A DNA stretch of 64,000 nt. Source: Ashinkailepas kermadecensis. Its lineage: Eukaryota > Arthropoda > Thecostraca > Neolepadidae. Of the stretch, positions 44,370 to 55,965 are shown in pieces. The stretch is from assembly GCA_034440615.1 (NCBI GenBank), contig JAOTOM010005182.1:984001-1048000 (forward strand), written 5' to 3'. The notes below the pieces were generated by a model. It was not told where the DNA came from. It was given only the letters and a program-made list of their open reading frames with translations, and made no database searches. How positions within the stretch are numbered: the stretch's first letter is position 1; each line of letters opens with the position of its first letter. Both the position numbers and the translations under genes were made by a program.

Positions 44370-46450
44370 GCCAGGGGGCGGAAGAGGCAGCCGCTCTAGG
44401 GGCCCTCTTCCGTCTAGGGGCCCACTCGTTCGTCGGGTGGCCCGCAAGGGTCCCCTGTGCCGATGTGAAGGGTCCCTTGACCGACGAAAGAGACACTACG
44501 CCGCTGGAAAAGACCCCTAGCCGCGGGAGGACTCCGGACCGTCTGAGAGGGCCCAGAACCAGCATGTAGGGCCCCTGGGCCGAAGTCACACAGGGGGCTC
44601 CTGGGTAATAAAGAAGGCCCAAGCTGTGGAAGGAGAGGCCACCGGCCGGACGGAGAGTGTCTCGAGCCTCCAAAGAGGGCCCCTAACCCGACGGAGGGGG
44701 CCCCGGGCCGGACTTGCAGGGCTACCGGGTCGGCTTTGGCTCACGCTCATGCATAGAGATTCTGAGCTGACAGCGGGCCTCAGGCCGATGAAGAGGCCCC
44801 CGAGCTACGGAGATGATCCATGCCGGAGCGAAGGGTTTCCGGTACTATGCAAAGGGCCTCTATGCCTATGGAAGGTCTCCGGGCTGCTATAAAGCGTGGG
44901 CGTATCCAAGGTATGAAGGAGAACCCGCCCCCAGGTGGGTCCGATGGGGCCCTCAGGGCGTAGGGGCAGAAATTTAACCGAGGAAAAACTAAACCACACA
45001 TGACAGCTTTTGTAAAACGGCCCTCGAGGCCCGAAGACGTCCATCCTGAGAGCTGGCAACGGTCGTGAAGATAAGAGAGGACCTGCCCGAGGGTCGGAAT
45101 GCCCATGCCAGCTGGAAAGAGCAGTCTCGGCTGGAAAGGGCCCCCTCAGGGCCCTGAGGAATAAACAGGGCGCCTGAGGACCAGATATGGCTGGGGTGCT
45201 CTGGGGGTTTGAAAGGCCCCCTGAAAGATGAACAGAACCCCTAGGAGTTGAAGAGGACTAGTGAGAGCCCATCTCATAGATGAAATTCCCCAGAAATGAG
45301 AGCTAGATAAGGCTGCTGATAAATGTTGTGGGCTCCTAAAAAAACAGGGGATGGCCCTGAGGGATGAAGAGAGTCTGAGAGTACGAGAGGACTGGGGTGA
45401 GATTCTCCTGATGTTGAGAGCGACCTCTTACTCTAATGGATGAATAGGGCCGTCTGAGAGCTACAAAGATTTCATTGACTGGCGATTGCTGTGAGGAATA
45501 CTGAGGGCCAGCCTCAGAGCTAGAATGTCCTTGAGACCACCAGAGCTGTTGTTAACTGGGAAAGACCAGTAGTAGCTTGAGAGGGCCCTTGGGGGCTAAC
45601 AGAGTCCCCTGAGCGCTAAGGAGAGTCCCTCATGCTAGCAATGATTGTGAGGAAAACTGAGGGCCGGCCCCAGCTAGAAAGCCCTTGCCCTTGCAGTTAG
45701 AACTCCTGTCAAGGACTGGGAAGGGTCCATAACAGATGGAAGGCCCCCTGGTGATTGAAAATGATCACTGAGCGCTGGAATGGACTGGGCTGGGATGCCA
45801 AGAGGCTTGGAAAGGGTATCTATGGGAAGAACAAAGCCACCTGAGATCCAAAGAGAGTCACTAGGGGCTAGCGATGGTTGCGAGGAATACTAAGGGTCAG
45901 TTTCAGAGCTACAATTTCCTTGGTAGCCCGAAAGACTGTCGAGGACTGGAAATGGCCCGAAAGCTGGAGCGGACTGGACTGCAATGCTCCTGAGACCTGG
46001 GAGGAACCTAGCTCTAAGAGACAGAGCGACCTAAGAACTAGGGAGAGTTTAGAACGCTGGCCATATTTGTTAGGAATTGTGAGGCCCGTGTCGGAGCTGG
46101 ATGCCCCTGAAAGCTAGACAGGTTTGTCGAGGAATGAGAATGGGCCCATGCAAGTTGGAGAAGGCTCCTGACGGATGGCTAGGGGCCTGAGAGCCAGAGA
46201 GGACTAGACTGGCATGCCCCTGAACTTTGTGATGGGCACCTGAGAGATCGGGCCCCCTGAGAGCTAAGAGAGTCCTTGAGAACTTCCGATGGGTACAAGG
46301 AATACCGAGAGCCCGCCTCAAAGCTAGGATATTCTTGGGAGCCATCATTGCTGCCGAGGATTAGGCGGGTCCCCTGAAAGCCAGAGAGTGTTATTAGGGG
46401 TAAAGAGGGCCAGAGAGGTCTGCCTGACATTGGGGAATCCCTTAATAAGG
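44370..46450 (+). repeat. 2.1-kb ancient degenerate minisatellite
   Basis: Purine-rich phrases GGGGCCCCTGAGAGCTAGAGA, GAGGAATACTGAGGGCCAGC and GACTGGGC recur irregularly. Left part is GC-rich (AGGGCCCCTNGGCCGAC), right part A-rich. Inverted relative to the block at 29961-31225. Confidence 0.65.
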
Positions 46451-46589
46451 AGGCACAAAACAGGCACGGTTCATCTGAGCGCTCTCGCTGTGATGCACAT
46501 TCATCAAGAGAAAGTGCCGTGGCCTGCTACAACACACTAAAAAGTGCAGTCATCTGCTGTTACTTGAGGCCAAAGAAACACGGTAACCA

Positions 46590-46830
46590 GGCGACTTTCC
46601 GAACGCCGATGGCGGCCGCCCCAGCGGCGACGGATGTCCCATTGGCCAGGGCCGCCACAGCGGCGAAGGCCACTTCATCGGCCGTGGCCGTCACTACCGC
46701 CGCAGCCGTCCTAGCGGTGATGGTCACCCCAGCAGTGACAACCGCCCACACGACCACAGCCATCCAGGTGGCCTGGCCATAGTTGCCCGAGCAGCAACGG
46801 TCGCTCCAGCGATGGCAAAACAAAAGACAG
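46590..46830 (+). repeat. Degenerate GC-rich repeat (alanine-rich frame)
   Basis: About nine loose copies of a unit near 27 bp containing GCCGNCCNAGCGGNGANGG. The Ala/Thr-rich 87-codon frame comes from this repeat. Confidence 0.5.
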
Positions 46831-47500
46831 CCCATCTATAGCTGTGATGACAACCGCTCTAGTGCCATTTCCTTGGCCTTATGGGTGACGCTGGTTTAGA
46901 CACAAATACAAAACAAAACATAAGTTGCAGGATGCTGTGTGTTGCGTGTAGCTGTTCAAGCCTGTTGCAGTCCAGTATTGCCCTTATTTTCTCACTGGTA
47001 TTCATGCCTCATTTTGAGGAAGTATAAAGGTTTTATGTGTTTCAGTGCGGCTGCAGGGAGCATGATGATATATCACAGTTACATTTAGCATGACCTCCTC
47101 CTTGAAATTGTAGATATTTTTAAAAAATACCATACTTCGTAAATATTAAGATGTTGTGATGCAAAATTCACCTTCTAATCAGTACAACAACACGTGTTGA
47201 ATCTTGCCTGGCACCAGACATCCGGAAAACGAAAATAATGAAGTTCTGTGATCCTATTAACATGGCATGTGACGTGTTCTGTTACTGAGCAGAATCCAAC
47301 TACTGGCTGCCCGAATAATAGTGAAATTTTACAGGATAATGGACAGGGGCATCGCCAAGAGATGGTCACAGACGTAGCTCTCTGGGCTTACCCCAGAGGA
47401 CTTCTGTCATGTGGAACGTAATGTGTCGTCCACATCCCAGTCCTCAGTCATTCCGTGCCTCTAGCCGTTCACCGATGTCGGCCGGCTTGAAATCCTGGCA
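46831..47500. other. No feature recognised
   Basis: Unique AT-rich sequence. Confidence 0.45.
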
Positions 47501-48136
47501 ATGCTCCTGCTTAAAGCCAGCTCAGCCATCAGTTGCTTGCATCCAGGGGCACATTGACTGGGGTGGAGCCAGCCCGTTCGACTGGTGACGTGGCGGACTG
47601 GACGGTGTGATAGCCGGCCATTAGGCGGCCATTGACAGCAACCGGAAGTGTGGTGAAGAGTCGGCGTCGACGCCGGCTGGGGGCGCCGCCGCAGGGCGTC
47701 CACCCACTGCAGCGACGCGCGTGATCCAGGTCTGCCGACGCGCCCCTGTCCAGCTGGCCGCCGCGGCGCCTGTCCCTCCAGTCCGGCGGCCACAGGCGGC
47801 CACAGGCAACCACCGGCGCGGCGGCCAGCGGAAAAGCTTGCCGCGGCGCGCCCGCCGGCCCCGCAGGCCCCGCCGGAAGTGGATGGCACCGGGCGGCGGG
47901 CCGGAACGAGCCGCGCCACCGAACACTGACCCAAATGGCGCCGGCGGTGGCGGCGGCTCGCCGTGTCAGTGAGTGCCACAGGACGAGCGTGTCGACACGG
48001 CAGCGGCAGCTGCAGCGGCCAGCCTCACCAACACACACACATGCGGCCGGCCTCCGCCGCGAGATGACCAACAAGAAAAAGGCAAGTCGGCGACAGCGCC
48101 CCGGTCTCGTGCACACTAGGGACGAGGAGAGGAGGG
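47501..48136. promoter_or_regulatory. CpG-rich segment, possible promoter/first exon
   Basis: Strong CpG and GC enrichment, especially 47620-48060, in an otherwise AT-rich region. Both strands stay open for 80-200 codons because of the GC content. On the + strand a donor-like GTGAGT follows TCGCCGTGTCA near 47970, and ATGACCAACAAGAAAAAG lies at 48062. No protein family is recognised, so a gene start here is only a possibility. Confidence 0.3.
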
Positions 48137-48343
48137 CGGAATTGGGCACCGAAGGGGACGAGTGGTCTAGGGGTAAGATGCTCGTCTCACAATCGAAAGA
48201 TTGTGGGTTCGAGTCTCACCTGTCGCTACTCTTCGCCTGCGACCAATCGGCGTGAGAGATTGGCGACGCTATATGACTTCAGTCATATAGCGTTATACAT
48301 TCGACGTAAAAACCAATAACCGACCAACCGGAATTGGGCACCG
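48137..48343 (+). mobile_element. tRNA-derived SINE with internal hairpin, 15-bp TSD
   Basis: The body 48152-48328 lies between two copies of CGGAATTGGGCACCG (48137-48151 and 48329-48343). Unlike other copies the tail contains the perfect inverted repeat GCTATATGACT-TC-AGTCATATAGC, making it about 17 bases longer. Confidence 0.94.
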
Positions 48344-48419
48344 CGTGTTGGCGGAAGGATGTGACGGGTGATATATACTTCACGATACCGGGTCGGATAG
48401 CGAGCAGTAATCTCGGGTG

Positions 48420-50748
48420 ACTGATCTGCATGTCCTCGGCGCCGTGACTGATGTGTATGTCTCCGGTGCGGTGACTGATGTGTATGTCCCCGGTGCGGTG
48501 ATTGATGTGTATGTCCCCAATGCGGGGACTGATGTGTATGGCTCCGTTGCCGTGACTGATGTGTATGTTTCCGGTGCCGTGACTAATGTGTATGTCCCCG
48601 GTGCGGTGACTGATGTGTATGTCTCCGCTGCGATGACTGATGTGTATGTCCCCGGTGCGGTGACTGATGTGTATGTCCCCGGTGCGGTGACTGATGTGTA
48701 TGTCTCCGGTGCGGTGACTGATGTGTATGTCTCCGGTGCCGTGACTGATGTGTATGTCCCCGGTGCGGTGACTGATGTGTATGTCCCCGGTGCGGTGACT
48801 GATGTGTATATCCCCGGTGCCGTGACTAATGTGTATGTCCCTGGTGCGGTGACTGATGTGTATGTCTCCGGTGCGGTGACTGATGGGTATGTCTCCGGTG
48901 CGGTGACTTGATGGGTATGTCTCCGGTGCCGTGACTGATGTGTATGTCCCCGCTGCGGTGACTGATGTGTATGTCCCCGGTGCCGTGTCTGATGTGTATG
49001 TCTCCGCTGTGGTGACTGATGTGTATGTCCCCGGTGCGGTGACTGATGTGTATGTCCCCGGTGTCGTGACTGATGTGTATGTCTCCGGTGCGGTGACTGA
49101 TGTGTATGTCCCCGGTGCCGTGACTGATGTGGATGTCCCCGGTGCGGTGACTGATGTGTATGTCCCCGGTGCCGTGACTGATGTGTATGTCCCCGGTGCC
49201 GTGTCTGATGTGTATGTCTCCGCTGTGGTGACTGATGTGTATGGCTCCGGTGCGGTGACTGATGTGTATGTATCCGGTGCCGTGACTGATGTGTATGTCC
49301 CCGGTGTGGTGACTGATGTGTATGTCCCCGGTGCCGTGACTGATGTGTATGTCCCCGGTGTGGTGACTGATGTGTATGTCCCCGGTGCCGTGTCTGATGT
49401 GTATGTCCCCGGTGTGGTGACTGATGTGTATGTCCCCGGTGCCGTGTCTGATGTGTATGTCCCCGGTGTGGTGAATGATGTGTATGTCCCCGGTGCCGTG
49501 TCTGATGTGTATGTCCCCGGTGTGGTGACTGATGTGTATGTCCCCGGTGCCGTGTCTGATGTGGATGTCTCCGGTGCGGTGACTGATGTGTATGTCCCCG
49601 GTGCCGTGACTGATGTGTATGTCCCCGGTGCCGTGACTGATGTGTATGTCTCCGGTGCGGTGACTGATGTGTATGTCTCCGGTGCGGTGACTGATGTGTA
49701 TGTCTCCGGTGCGGTGACTTGATGGGTATGTCTCCGGTGCCGTGACTGATGTGGTATGTCCCCGCTGCGGTGACTGATGTGTATGTCCCCGGTGCCGTGT
49801 CTGATGTGTATGTCCCCGGTGCCGTGACTGATGTGTATGTCTCCGGTGCGGTGACTGATGGGTATGTCTCCGGTGCGGTGACTTGATGGGTATGTCTCCG
49901 GTGCCGTGACTGATGTGTATGTCCCCGCTGCGGTGACTGATGTGTATGTCCCCGGTGCCGTGACTGATGTGTATGTCTCCGCTGTGGTGACTGATGTGTA
50001 TGTCCCCGGTGCGGTGACTGATGTGTATGTCCCCGGTGCGGTGACTGATGTGTATGTCTCCGGTGCGGTGACTGATGTGTATGTCTCCGGTGCCGTGACT
50101 GATGTGTATGTCCCCGGTGCGGTGACTGATGTGTATGTCCCCGGTGCCGTGACTGATGTGTATGTCCCCGGTGCCGTGACTGATGTGTATGTCTCCGGTG
50201 CGGTGACTGATGGGTATGTCTCCGGTGCGGTGACTTGATGGGTATGTCTCCGGTGCCGTGACTGATGTGTATGTCTCCGGTGCGGTGACTGATGTGTATG
50301 TCCCCGGTGCGATGACTGATGTGTATGTCCCCGGTGCCGTGACTGATGTGTATGTCCCCGGTGTCGTGACTGATGTGTATGTCCCCGGTGCGATGACTGA
50401 TGTGTATGTCTCCGGTGCCGTGTCTGATGTGTATGTCTCCGCTGTGGTGACTGATGTGTATGTCCCCGGTGCCGTGACTGATGTGTATGTCCCCGGTGTC
50501 GTGACTGATGTGTATGTCCCCGGTGCGGTGACTGATGTGTATGTCTCCGGTGCCGTGACTGATGTGGATGTCCCCGGTGCGGTGACTGATGTGTATGTCC
50601 CCGGTGCGGTGACTGATGTGTATGTCCCCGGTGCGGTGACTGATGTGTATGTCTCCGGTGCGGTGACTGATGTGTATGTCCCCGGTGCCGTGACTGATGT
50701 GTATGTCTCCGGTGCCGTGACTGATGTGGATGTCCCCGGTGCGGTGTG
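48420..50748 (+). repeat. 27-bp minisatellite, about 86 copies
   Basis: The unit GTGACTGATGTGTATGTCCC followed by CGGTGCG (variants TCTCCGGTGCC, CCCGCTGCG, GGTGTGG) is repeated over 2.3 kb. The 27-bp length equals nine codons, so frames of 791, 668 and 263 codons stay open on both strands (TGDIHISHG on minus, DVYVPGAVT on plus). A 28-bp variant with GACTTGATGGGTATG appears four times (48905, 49718, 49881, 50232) and marks larger internal duplications. Confidence 0.96.
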
Positions 50749-51304
50749 CGTCCAAATCGTCGGACGGATTCCGCCGGCCGAGTTCTTCTGCGTGGTCATT
50801 CGCTGGTGCTTTATGTAAAGAGCAACATACAAGTTCCGTACACGTATGTTGATAGAACTTGTTGCTGCATCCTACGCATAGGTAATCGTGGTCGTTGCAG
50901 CAAGGATCAGCAGTGATGCATGCTCCACTACGTATTCACAACTGGTATGCCCAACTTCTCAAGAACTGGTTCCAAGTGTTCTGTTTTCAGGATGTGTTAG
51001 GCATTACTGAATTTCAGGTCTTCGCTTCCATCGTATACGTCCCTTATTCATATCTGACGAAACATCCTCAATCACCGTTCGACCGACTTGTGTTATCGTT
51101 TTGGATAACGTTTATTAGTTGGCTTGTCTGTTTTCCGTATTAGCATACGGAAAACAGGCAATCATACAATTGATGATGATATTCGGTGCACGTAGTCTTC
51201 CAAGCGAAGACCCAACTTTAAATGGGGTTTCAATTTCTAGAACTTCTCATTTGGATCCATCGTGGCAGTGTGATTATCCTAAAGTCATAGTCATCAAGTC
51301 ATAC
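50749..51304. other. No gene recognised
   Basis: A short open frame continues about 22 codons from the array (IPPAEFFCVVIRWC) to a stop at 50816. It is exon-like in GC content but without an AG acceptor, so not called. Confidence 0.35.
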
Positions 51305-52378
51305 AATGTTCAAACTTAATAAGAGCCACAAGGGCCCACCCAGGTTAAGTCTGTAAAGGGAAGACACCATAACCCTGGCAAAAATGCACTCTTCACTTCA
51401 ACCAACACCACAACCCTAATCCCAAATAATCCATCCACCAGCATCCCACACACCCATCAATGCCTATTTACCTTACCTATCCAGCCCTATTCATTCGATC
51501 CCGCGTAACATACGTGCTTCGAGTGCCCTAACGATAATTTTCAAACTCCATCGATCCTGCTTAAGGGGACCTGTACAGTGCACATCTACTTAGCAAACGT
51601 CTCACCCCATCTACCACTACTTAGAACTAAAAAAATAAGATTTTTAATCCTAGAAACTTTGTCCACCCTATTTTAAAATACATTCAGTTAGGGACCACAC
51701 AACATCAGCAGGCAGTCTATTTCACTGATCAACAATCCTTTGAGTGAAGACCTGTTGTCGCTTAGCTGTCCTATACATTTATTTGTCTAATTTGAATTGA
51801 TGACCCTTATGTAATACTCTAAATAGAAGGGTATCATTCAGATTGACCTGACCTCACCCTTTAACGATTTTATACATTTCAGTCATATCACCCTTTAATC
51901 TCTATACCTGAGTGAGTACATATCTTATGCGATAAGCCCTTCCCAATATTCTAAGTTGCCTAATCCACTGATGAGTCTAGTGACTTTGCACTGCACTCTT
52001 TCTGGCATATCTACATCTTTTTTGTAAGTAAGGCCTCAAAGCCTGTACAGAATATTCTAAGTGGGGTCGCACATAGGCTAAGTGAAGATTTTCATGACTT
52101 TCTTGCTGGTATACCTCCACTCATATTAATGATTCCCAGCATTCTGATTGCCCTGTTCCTTGCTGAGATATATTGTTTTTCTGCTTAAAGGTCATTTGAA
52201 ACGAACACACCTATACCTCGTTCCTCTTCGATAACATCTAATTTCCCACCTCCCATTGTAGATCTGAAAGTCTCACATACAGACCCCAGATGCATAACCT
52301 TACATTTTTCATAGTTGAAGGACATATGCCATTGATCAGCCCACATTTTAGGTCCTCCAAGTCGAGTTGAATATTACT
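51305..52378 (-). pseudogene. CR1-like LINE 3' end (RT C-terminus and 3' UTR)
   Basis: On the minus strand 52370-51700 translates, across stops, to the diagnostic CR1-type tail: ADQWHMSFNYEKCKVMHLGS, then EEERGIGVFVSNDL, then ARNRAIRMLGII, LEYSVQALRPY and RRCRYARKSAVQ. The end near 51305-51340 reads GGGCCCTTGTGGCTCTTATT on the minus strand and is probably the element's 3' terminus. It is 5'-truncated exactly where the 90-bp array begins, and has many frameshifts. Confidence 0.82.
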
Positions 52379-52399
52379 AGTCGGGCGTGACCTCGTTGT

Positions 52400-52783
52400 C
52401 TGTGCGGGTCGTCTTGAGCGGCCGGTGGCGGTGTGGGGAGCTACGCTCGGCGGTAGGTCACCAGCGCGTGACGTAGCCCCGTCTGAGTGACGTCAGCCAA
52501 GGCGTGCTGTGCCGGTGGCGATGTGGGGAGCTACGCTCGGCGGTAGGTCACCGGCGCGTGACGTAGCTCCGTCTGAGTGACAGCCAAGGCGTGCTGTGCC
52601 GGTGGCAATGTGGGGAGCTACGCTCGGCGGTAGGTCACCAGCGCGTGACGTAGCCCCGTCTGGGTGACGTCAGCCAAGGCGTGCTGTGCCGGTGGCGATG
52701 TGGGGAGCTACGCTCGGCGGTAGGTCACCAGCGCGTGACGTAGCCCCGTCTGGGTGACGTCAGCCAAGGCGTGCTGTGCCGGC
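52400..52783 (+). repeat. 90-bp boundary-type array with CRE palindromes
   Basis: Four copies of GTGCCGGTGGCGATGTGGGG...GAGTGACGTCAGCCAAGGCG. Three of the four carry TGACGTCA. The last copy supplies the acceptor GGTGACGTCAG and the first 20 bases of the candidate exon at 52764, the same arrangement as in PPME1. Confidence 0.92.
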
Positions 52784-52819
52784 GGCCGCCGCCGCCACGG
52801 CAAGGGCAAGGTCGAGTAA
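52764..52819 (+). CDS. Candidate terminal exon, product unrecognised
   Basis: After CAG at 52761-52763 the sequence reads (two bases of a split codon) then KACCAGGRRRHGKGKVE and TAA at 52817-52819. The basic C-terminus is exon-like, and ATTAAA at about 52999 could be a polyadenylation signal 180 bases downstream. It was chosen because the preceding array repeats the exon start and acceptor. No family recognised; no upstream exon identified. Confidence 0.3.
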
Positions 52820-55069
52820 GGATCCGTCACGGTGGCCAACAATGGGACACGCAGCGCTGATCTCCAGCTATGCACCAGCCCCTCTCTACTCCGTGCTGGG
52901 AGATGGAAAACTCGGCGCAGTTTGCGGTGGTTTGGCTGGACAGCAATAGGTGCGAAGCAAAGGGTACGCTTCAGAAGATGATACATTTACATTCGTATAT
53001 TAAAGTTTAGCTACCACTTTAACACTTTAGGGGAGACCGGGTCTAGTTGATAGACGGGATGGTTGATGCAACAGCATTTTGTCAAAAAGTATGGAGCTGG
53101 ATTCCATGGTTACCACACATGCTGCTACTGGCACCCTCTTCTCGCGGCAAAAACACGCGCAAATCACTTCTACCTGCGTCTGCTGAATGGCGACGATGTG
53201 GCACTTTTTTTAGTGAAAGTAAAATAAATAAATATAAATAGAAGTAAACATCTGTGTTTCGCACTTCATTTATAATTTGTCGCTCACTTGCTAACTGTAT
53301 TAGGTGTTTGCTATCATTACCATGTTCTCTCAGCTTTGCAACGATAAAATGCTTTTATCGTTTGCCGCTACACTGCACTCGCAATGTTGCCTAATATGTT
53401 GCAGCCTGCGGCAGGAAACCTGCGGGGTAAATTGATACAGCCTGCATCAAATTAATCAGCCCGTATCAACATCACCCTGTATCAACATTTTGTGGATTGA
53501 TAATGAAATAAAATAACCACAGATTGCCCATTTTTATTAAGGTGTTTTGAAAAACTGTTTGAAGGTAATATTATTCAATATTTCTATGGGCATTTCTCAC
53601 CCGACGGAAAAGACTAAACGAAGGAAAAAGTGCATCTACGGAAAGAACACATGCGCATTCCATAAAGGCCCATAACCATTCCATTCCATTCCATTCCATT
53701 TCATTCCATTCCATTCCAACCATTCCATGTCCATAACAGCCACTATACGTGGAGGGCATGTATCGTGAAATAAATAAATAAATAAATAAGGGGAAAAACT
53801 ATGAGCTATTGTCAGCCGGAACTCAAACTAGTATTATCACTGTAAGCGTGAAATATGGACCTTTCAGATGGTGTAAGCTAATTCCACCTATAAATAACAT
53901 ATTTTACTTAACTTACATTTCATCAACTTACCCCATCGTCAGTAACCACTTACCCATACAGGGGGTAAGTTGATAAACCGGTAGTTACGCTTTGTTTTGC
54001 TCTCGGATGGAAAGCCGAGAGGATGCCACGGAAAAAATTATCGGGATGATACTACAAGCATTAAGCTTCGCGTATGTGTAGCTATCTCCTCGCTACCCTT
54101 CCAAGGTGATGAGTTATTTTCAGTTTCGCCGAAATTGTATCAACTAGACTCGGTATCCCCTAAGGCTTTTCTGCCACAGAGGCGTGTCTATCACGTAAGC
54201 AAATGATGAAAAAAGTAATGCAAAATATAGTTCTAAGAATCTCCGTCCCTTCTTGGTCACGGGACAAGTTGAAGCTAGACGTGTATTATGTAATTCCGAC
54301 AGCCTGGCCATGAACAACCACATGTCGTTGGAAGCAGATATATTAAAAGCAGCTGACGTAGTGTTTGGGTTCTGCCATATTGGCAACTATGCATGCCGCC
54401 CCAATTCATCGTGCCGGAGCATACCACAACAACAATATCACGTCGGATCGCCATGCATTTACAAGACGCAGCGCCAACAAAGCACATGAAAACAAAACAA
54501 CATTTCACTTACACGAGACTTAATGGTGAAACACACAAACATACTAGAAGCATGCGTGAATTGGAGAAACTCGAAGATAACTGAAGCAGTTGATATAAGA
54601 GATAAAGAACACATTATAAATCGACAAATGGACAGGAAAGGTACTGTATCCATTTATGATGTGCAGCCTCCTGGACGAAGGTCGCGATAGTGTAGAGGCC
54701 AAGTATTTATGTAATGCCATGTCTGTATATATGTACATGTATGCACTGAACACATGCATGTCGGGCATGAGTGTTGATTGTATTGGTCATAGATAAATCA
54801 GTGTACCTGAGCATAGGTTAACTGCACGAGAAAAAAAAATTATATGAGTGAATATGTGTTAACTTTGAAAGTATTCAAAATATAGAACTTGGTCATTCAT
54901 CCTGGATATGACCGTTCTCATACGACGTGCACGCCACCAATGTTTTGCAGACTGTTCTTGGGTGTGTACTTTTGTATGTCTGATGAGGTTGGTGCACCAA
55001 ACAAAACGTTACATGGTGGAAACATAGGCGCATTATGTAGCAAGATAGTGTTTTCATGTGATTTCGTAC
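52820..55069. other. No gene recognised; short simple repeats
   Basis: Contains (CCATT)n at about 53681-53720 and (AAAT)n near 53768-53790. Otherwise AT-rich unique sequence with no convincing exon. Confidence 0.45.
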
Positions 55070-55219
55070 CTGTGAGGCAGAGCCGCACCCAGCGTCTCTC
55101 GCACGGTCGGTGGTCAGTGTCCGTGTCAGTGTGGCCGTCGCTGTCGGGCGGGGTGTGGTGGATCGTCACGTGCGACACCCTTGCCTGCCGCCGGCCAGTG
55201 GACGAGGCCGCCACTCCAC
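55070..55219 (-). CDS. Candidate internal exon (minus strand), product unrecognised
   Basis: On the minus strand an acceptor AAACACAG is followed by a 150-base open segment reading GVAASSTGRRQARVSHVTIH, HTPPDSDGHTDTDTDHRPCE, RRWVRLCLT, ending at the donor CTCACAG-GTACGA. The other two frames contain stops. The acceptor plus exon start (CACAG-GTGGAGTGGCGGCC) is the unit of the adjoining array, as at PPME1 boundaries. The plus strand is also open, so orientation is supported mainly by the splice sites. I do not recognise the protein. Confidence 0.4.
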
Positions 55220-55680
55220 CTGTGTTTACTGGCCCGTGCCACCGCTCCACCTGTGTTTATTGACCGGTGCCGCCACTCCACCTGTGTTTACTGACCGGGG
55301 CTGCCGCTCCACCTGTGTTTATTTGTCGGGGCCGCCGTTCCATCTGTGTTTATTTGCCGGCCCGCCGCTCCACCTGTACTTACTGGTCGGGGCCGTCCCT
55401 CCACCTGTGTTTACTGACTGGGGCCGCCGCTCCACCTGGGTTTATTTGCCGGGGCCGCCGCTCCATCTGTGTTTATTGGCAGGGCCGCCGCTCCACCTGT
55501 GTTTACTGGCCGGGGCCGCCGCTCCACCTGTGTTTACTGGCCGGGGCCGCCGCTCCACCTGTGTTTACTGACCGGGGCCGCCGCTCCACCTGTGTTTACT
55601 GACCGGGGCTGCCGCTCCACCTGTGTTTACTGGTCGGTGCCGTCCCTCCACCTGTGTTTACTGGTCGGGGTGGTACGGGC
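55205..55680 (-). repeat. About 31-bp boundary-type array
   Basis: About 15 copies of CCGCCGCTCCACCTGTGTTT followed by ACTGGCCGGGG. On the minus strand each unit reads CAGTAAACACAG-GTGGAGCGGCGG, that is donor-like GTAAAC, acceptor ACACAG and the first bases of the exon at 55219. Confidence 0.93.
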
Positions 55681-55744
55681 CGGACGTGGTATGGGTGCCG
55701 TGACGGCCTCCTACTCAGTCTGTGGAGGTGGTGGTCAACCAGGC

Positions 55745-55965
55745 TTAGCGGCCCGGGTGGGGTGTGCTGCCCGTGACCGTAATACTGGGTGGCGGGGTGT
55801 GCTGTTCGTGACCGCAATGTTGGGTGGGTGGGGTATGCTACCCGTGACCGTAATACTGGGTGGGCGGGGTGTGCTGTTCGTGACCGCAATGTTGGGTAGG
55901 TGGGGTACGCTACCCGTGACCGTAATGCTGGATGGGCGGGGTATGCCGATATTTTTGGATCTGGA
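55745..55965 (+). repeat. 32/64-bp minisatellite
   Basis: Alternating 32-bp units (GTGTGCTGTTCGTGACCGCA-ATGTTGGGT and GGTATGCTACCCGTGACCGTA-ATACTGGGT), about seven units, forming a 64-bp higher-order period. Confidence 0.9.

Noticed and set aside
46519..46835. Alanine/threonine-rich protein of 87 to 91 codons
   Set aside because: Derived from a degenerate GC-rich repeat; open on both strands.
47461..48149. 172- and 206-codon Arg/Ala/Pro-rich proteins
   Set aside because: Stop codons are rare in any frame of such GC-rich sequence; no domain or conserved motif is visible.
48380..50832. Open frames of 791 and 668 codons on the minus strand and 263 and 186 codons on the plus strand
   Set aside because: They arise from a 27-bp repeat whose length is a multiple of three; both strands and several frames are open at once and no non-repetitive domain is attached.
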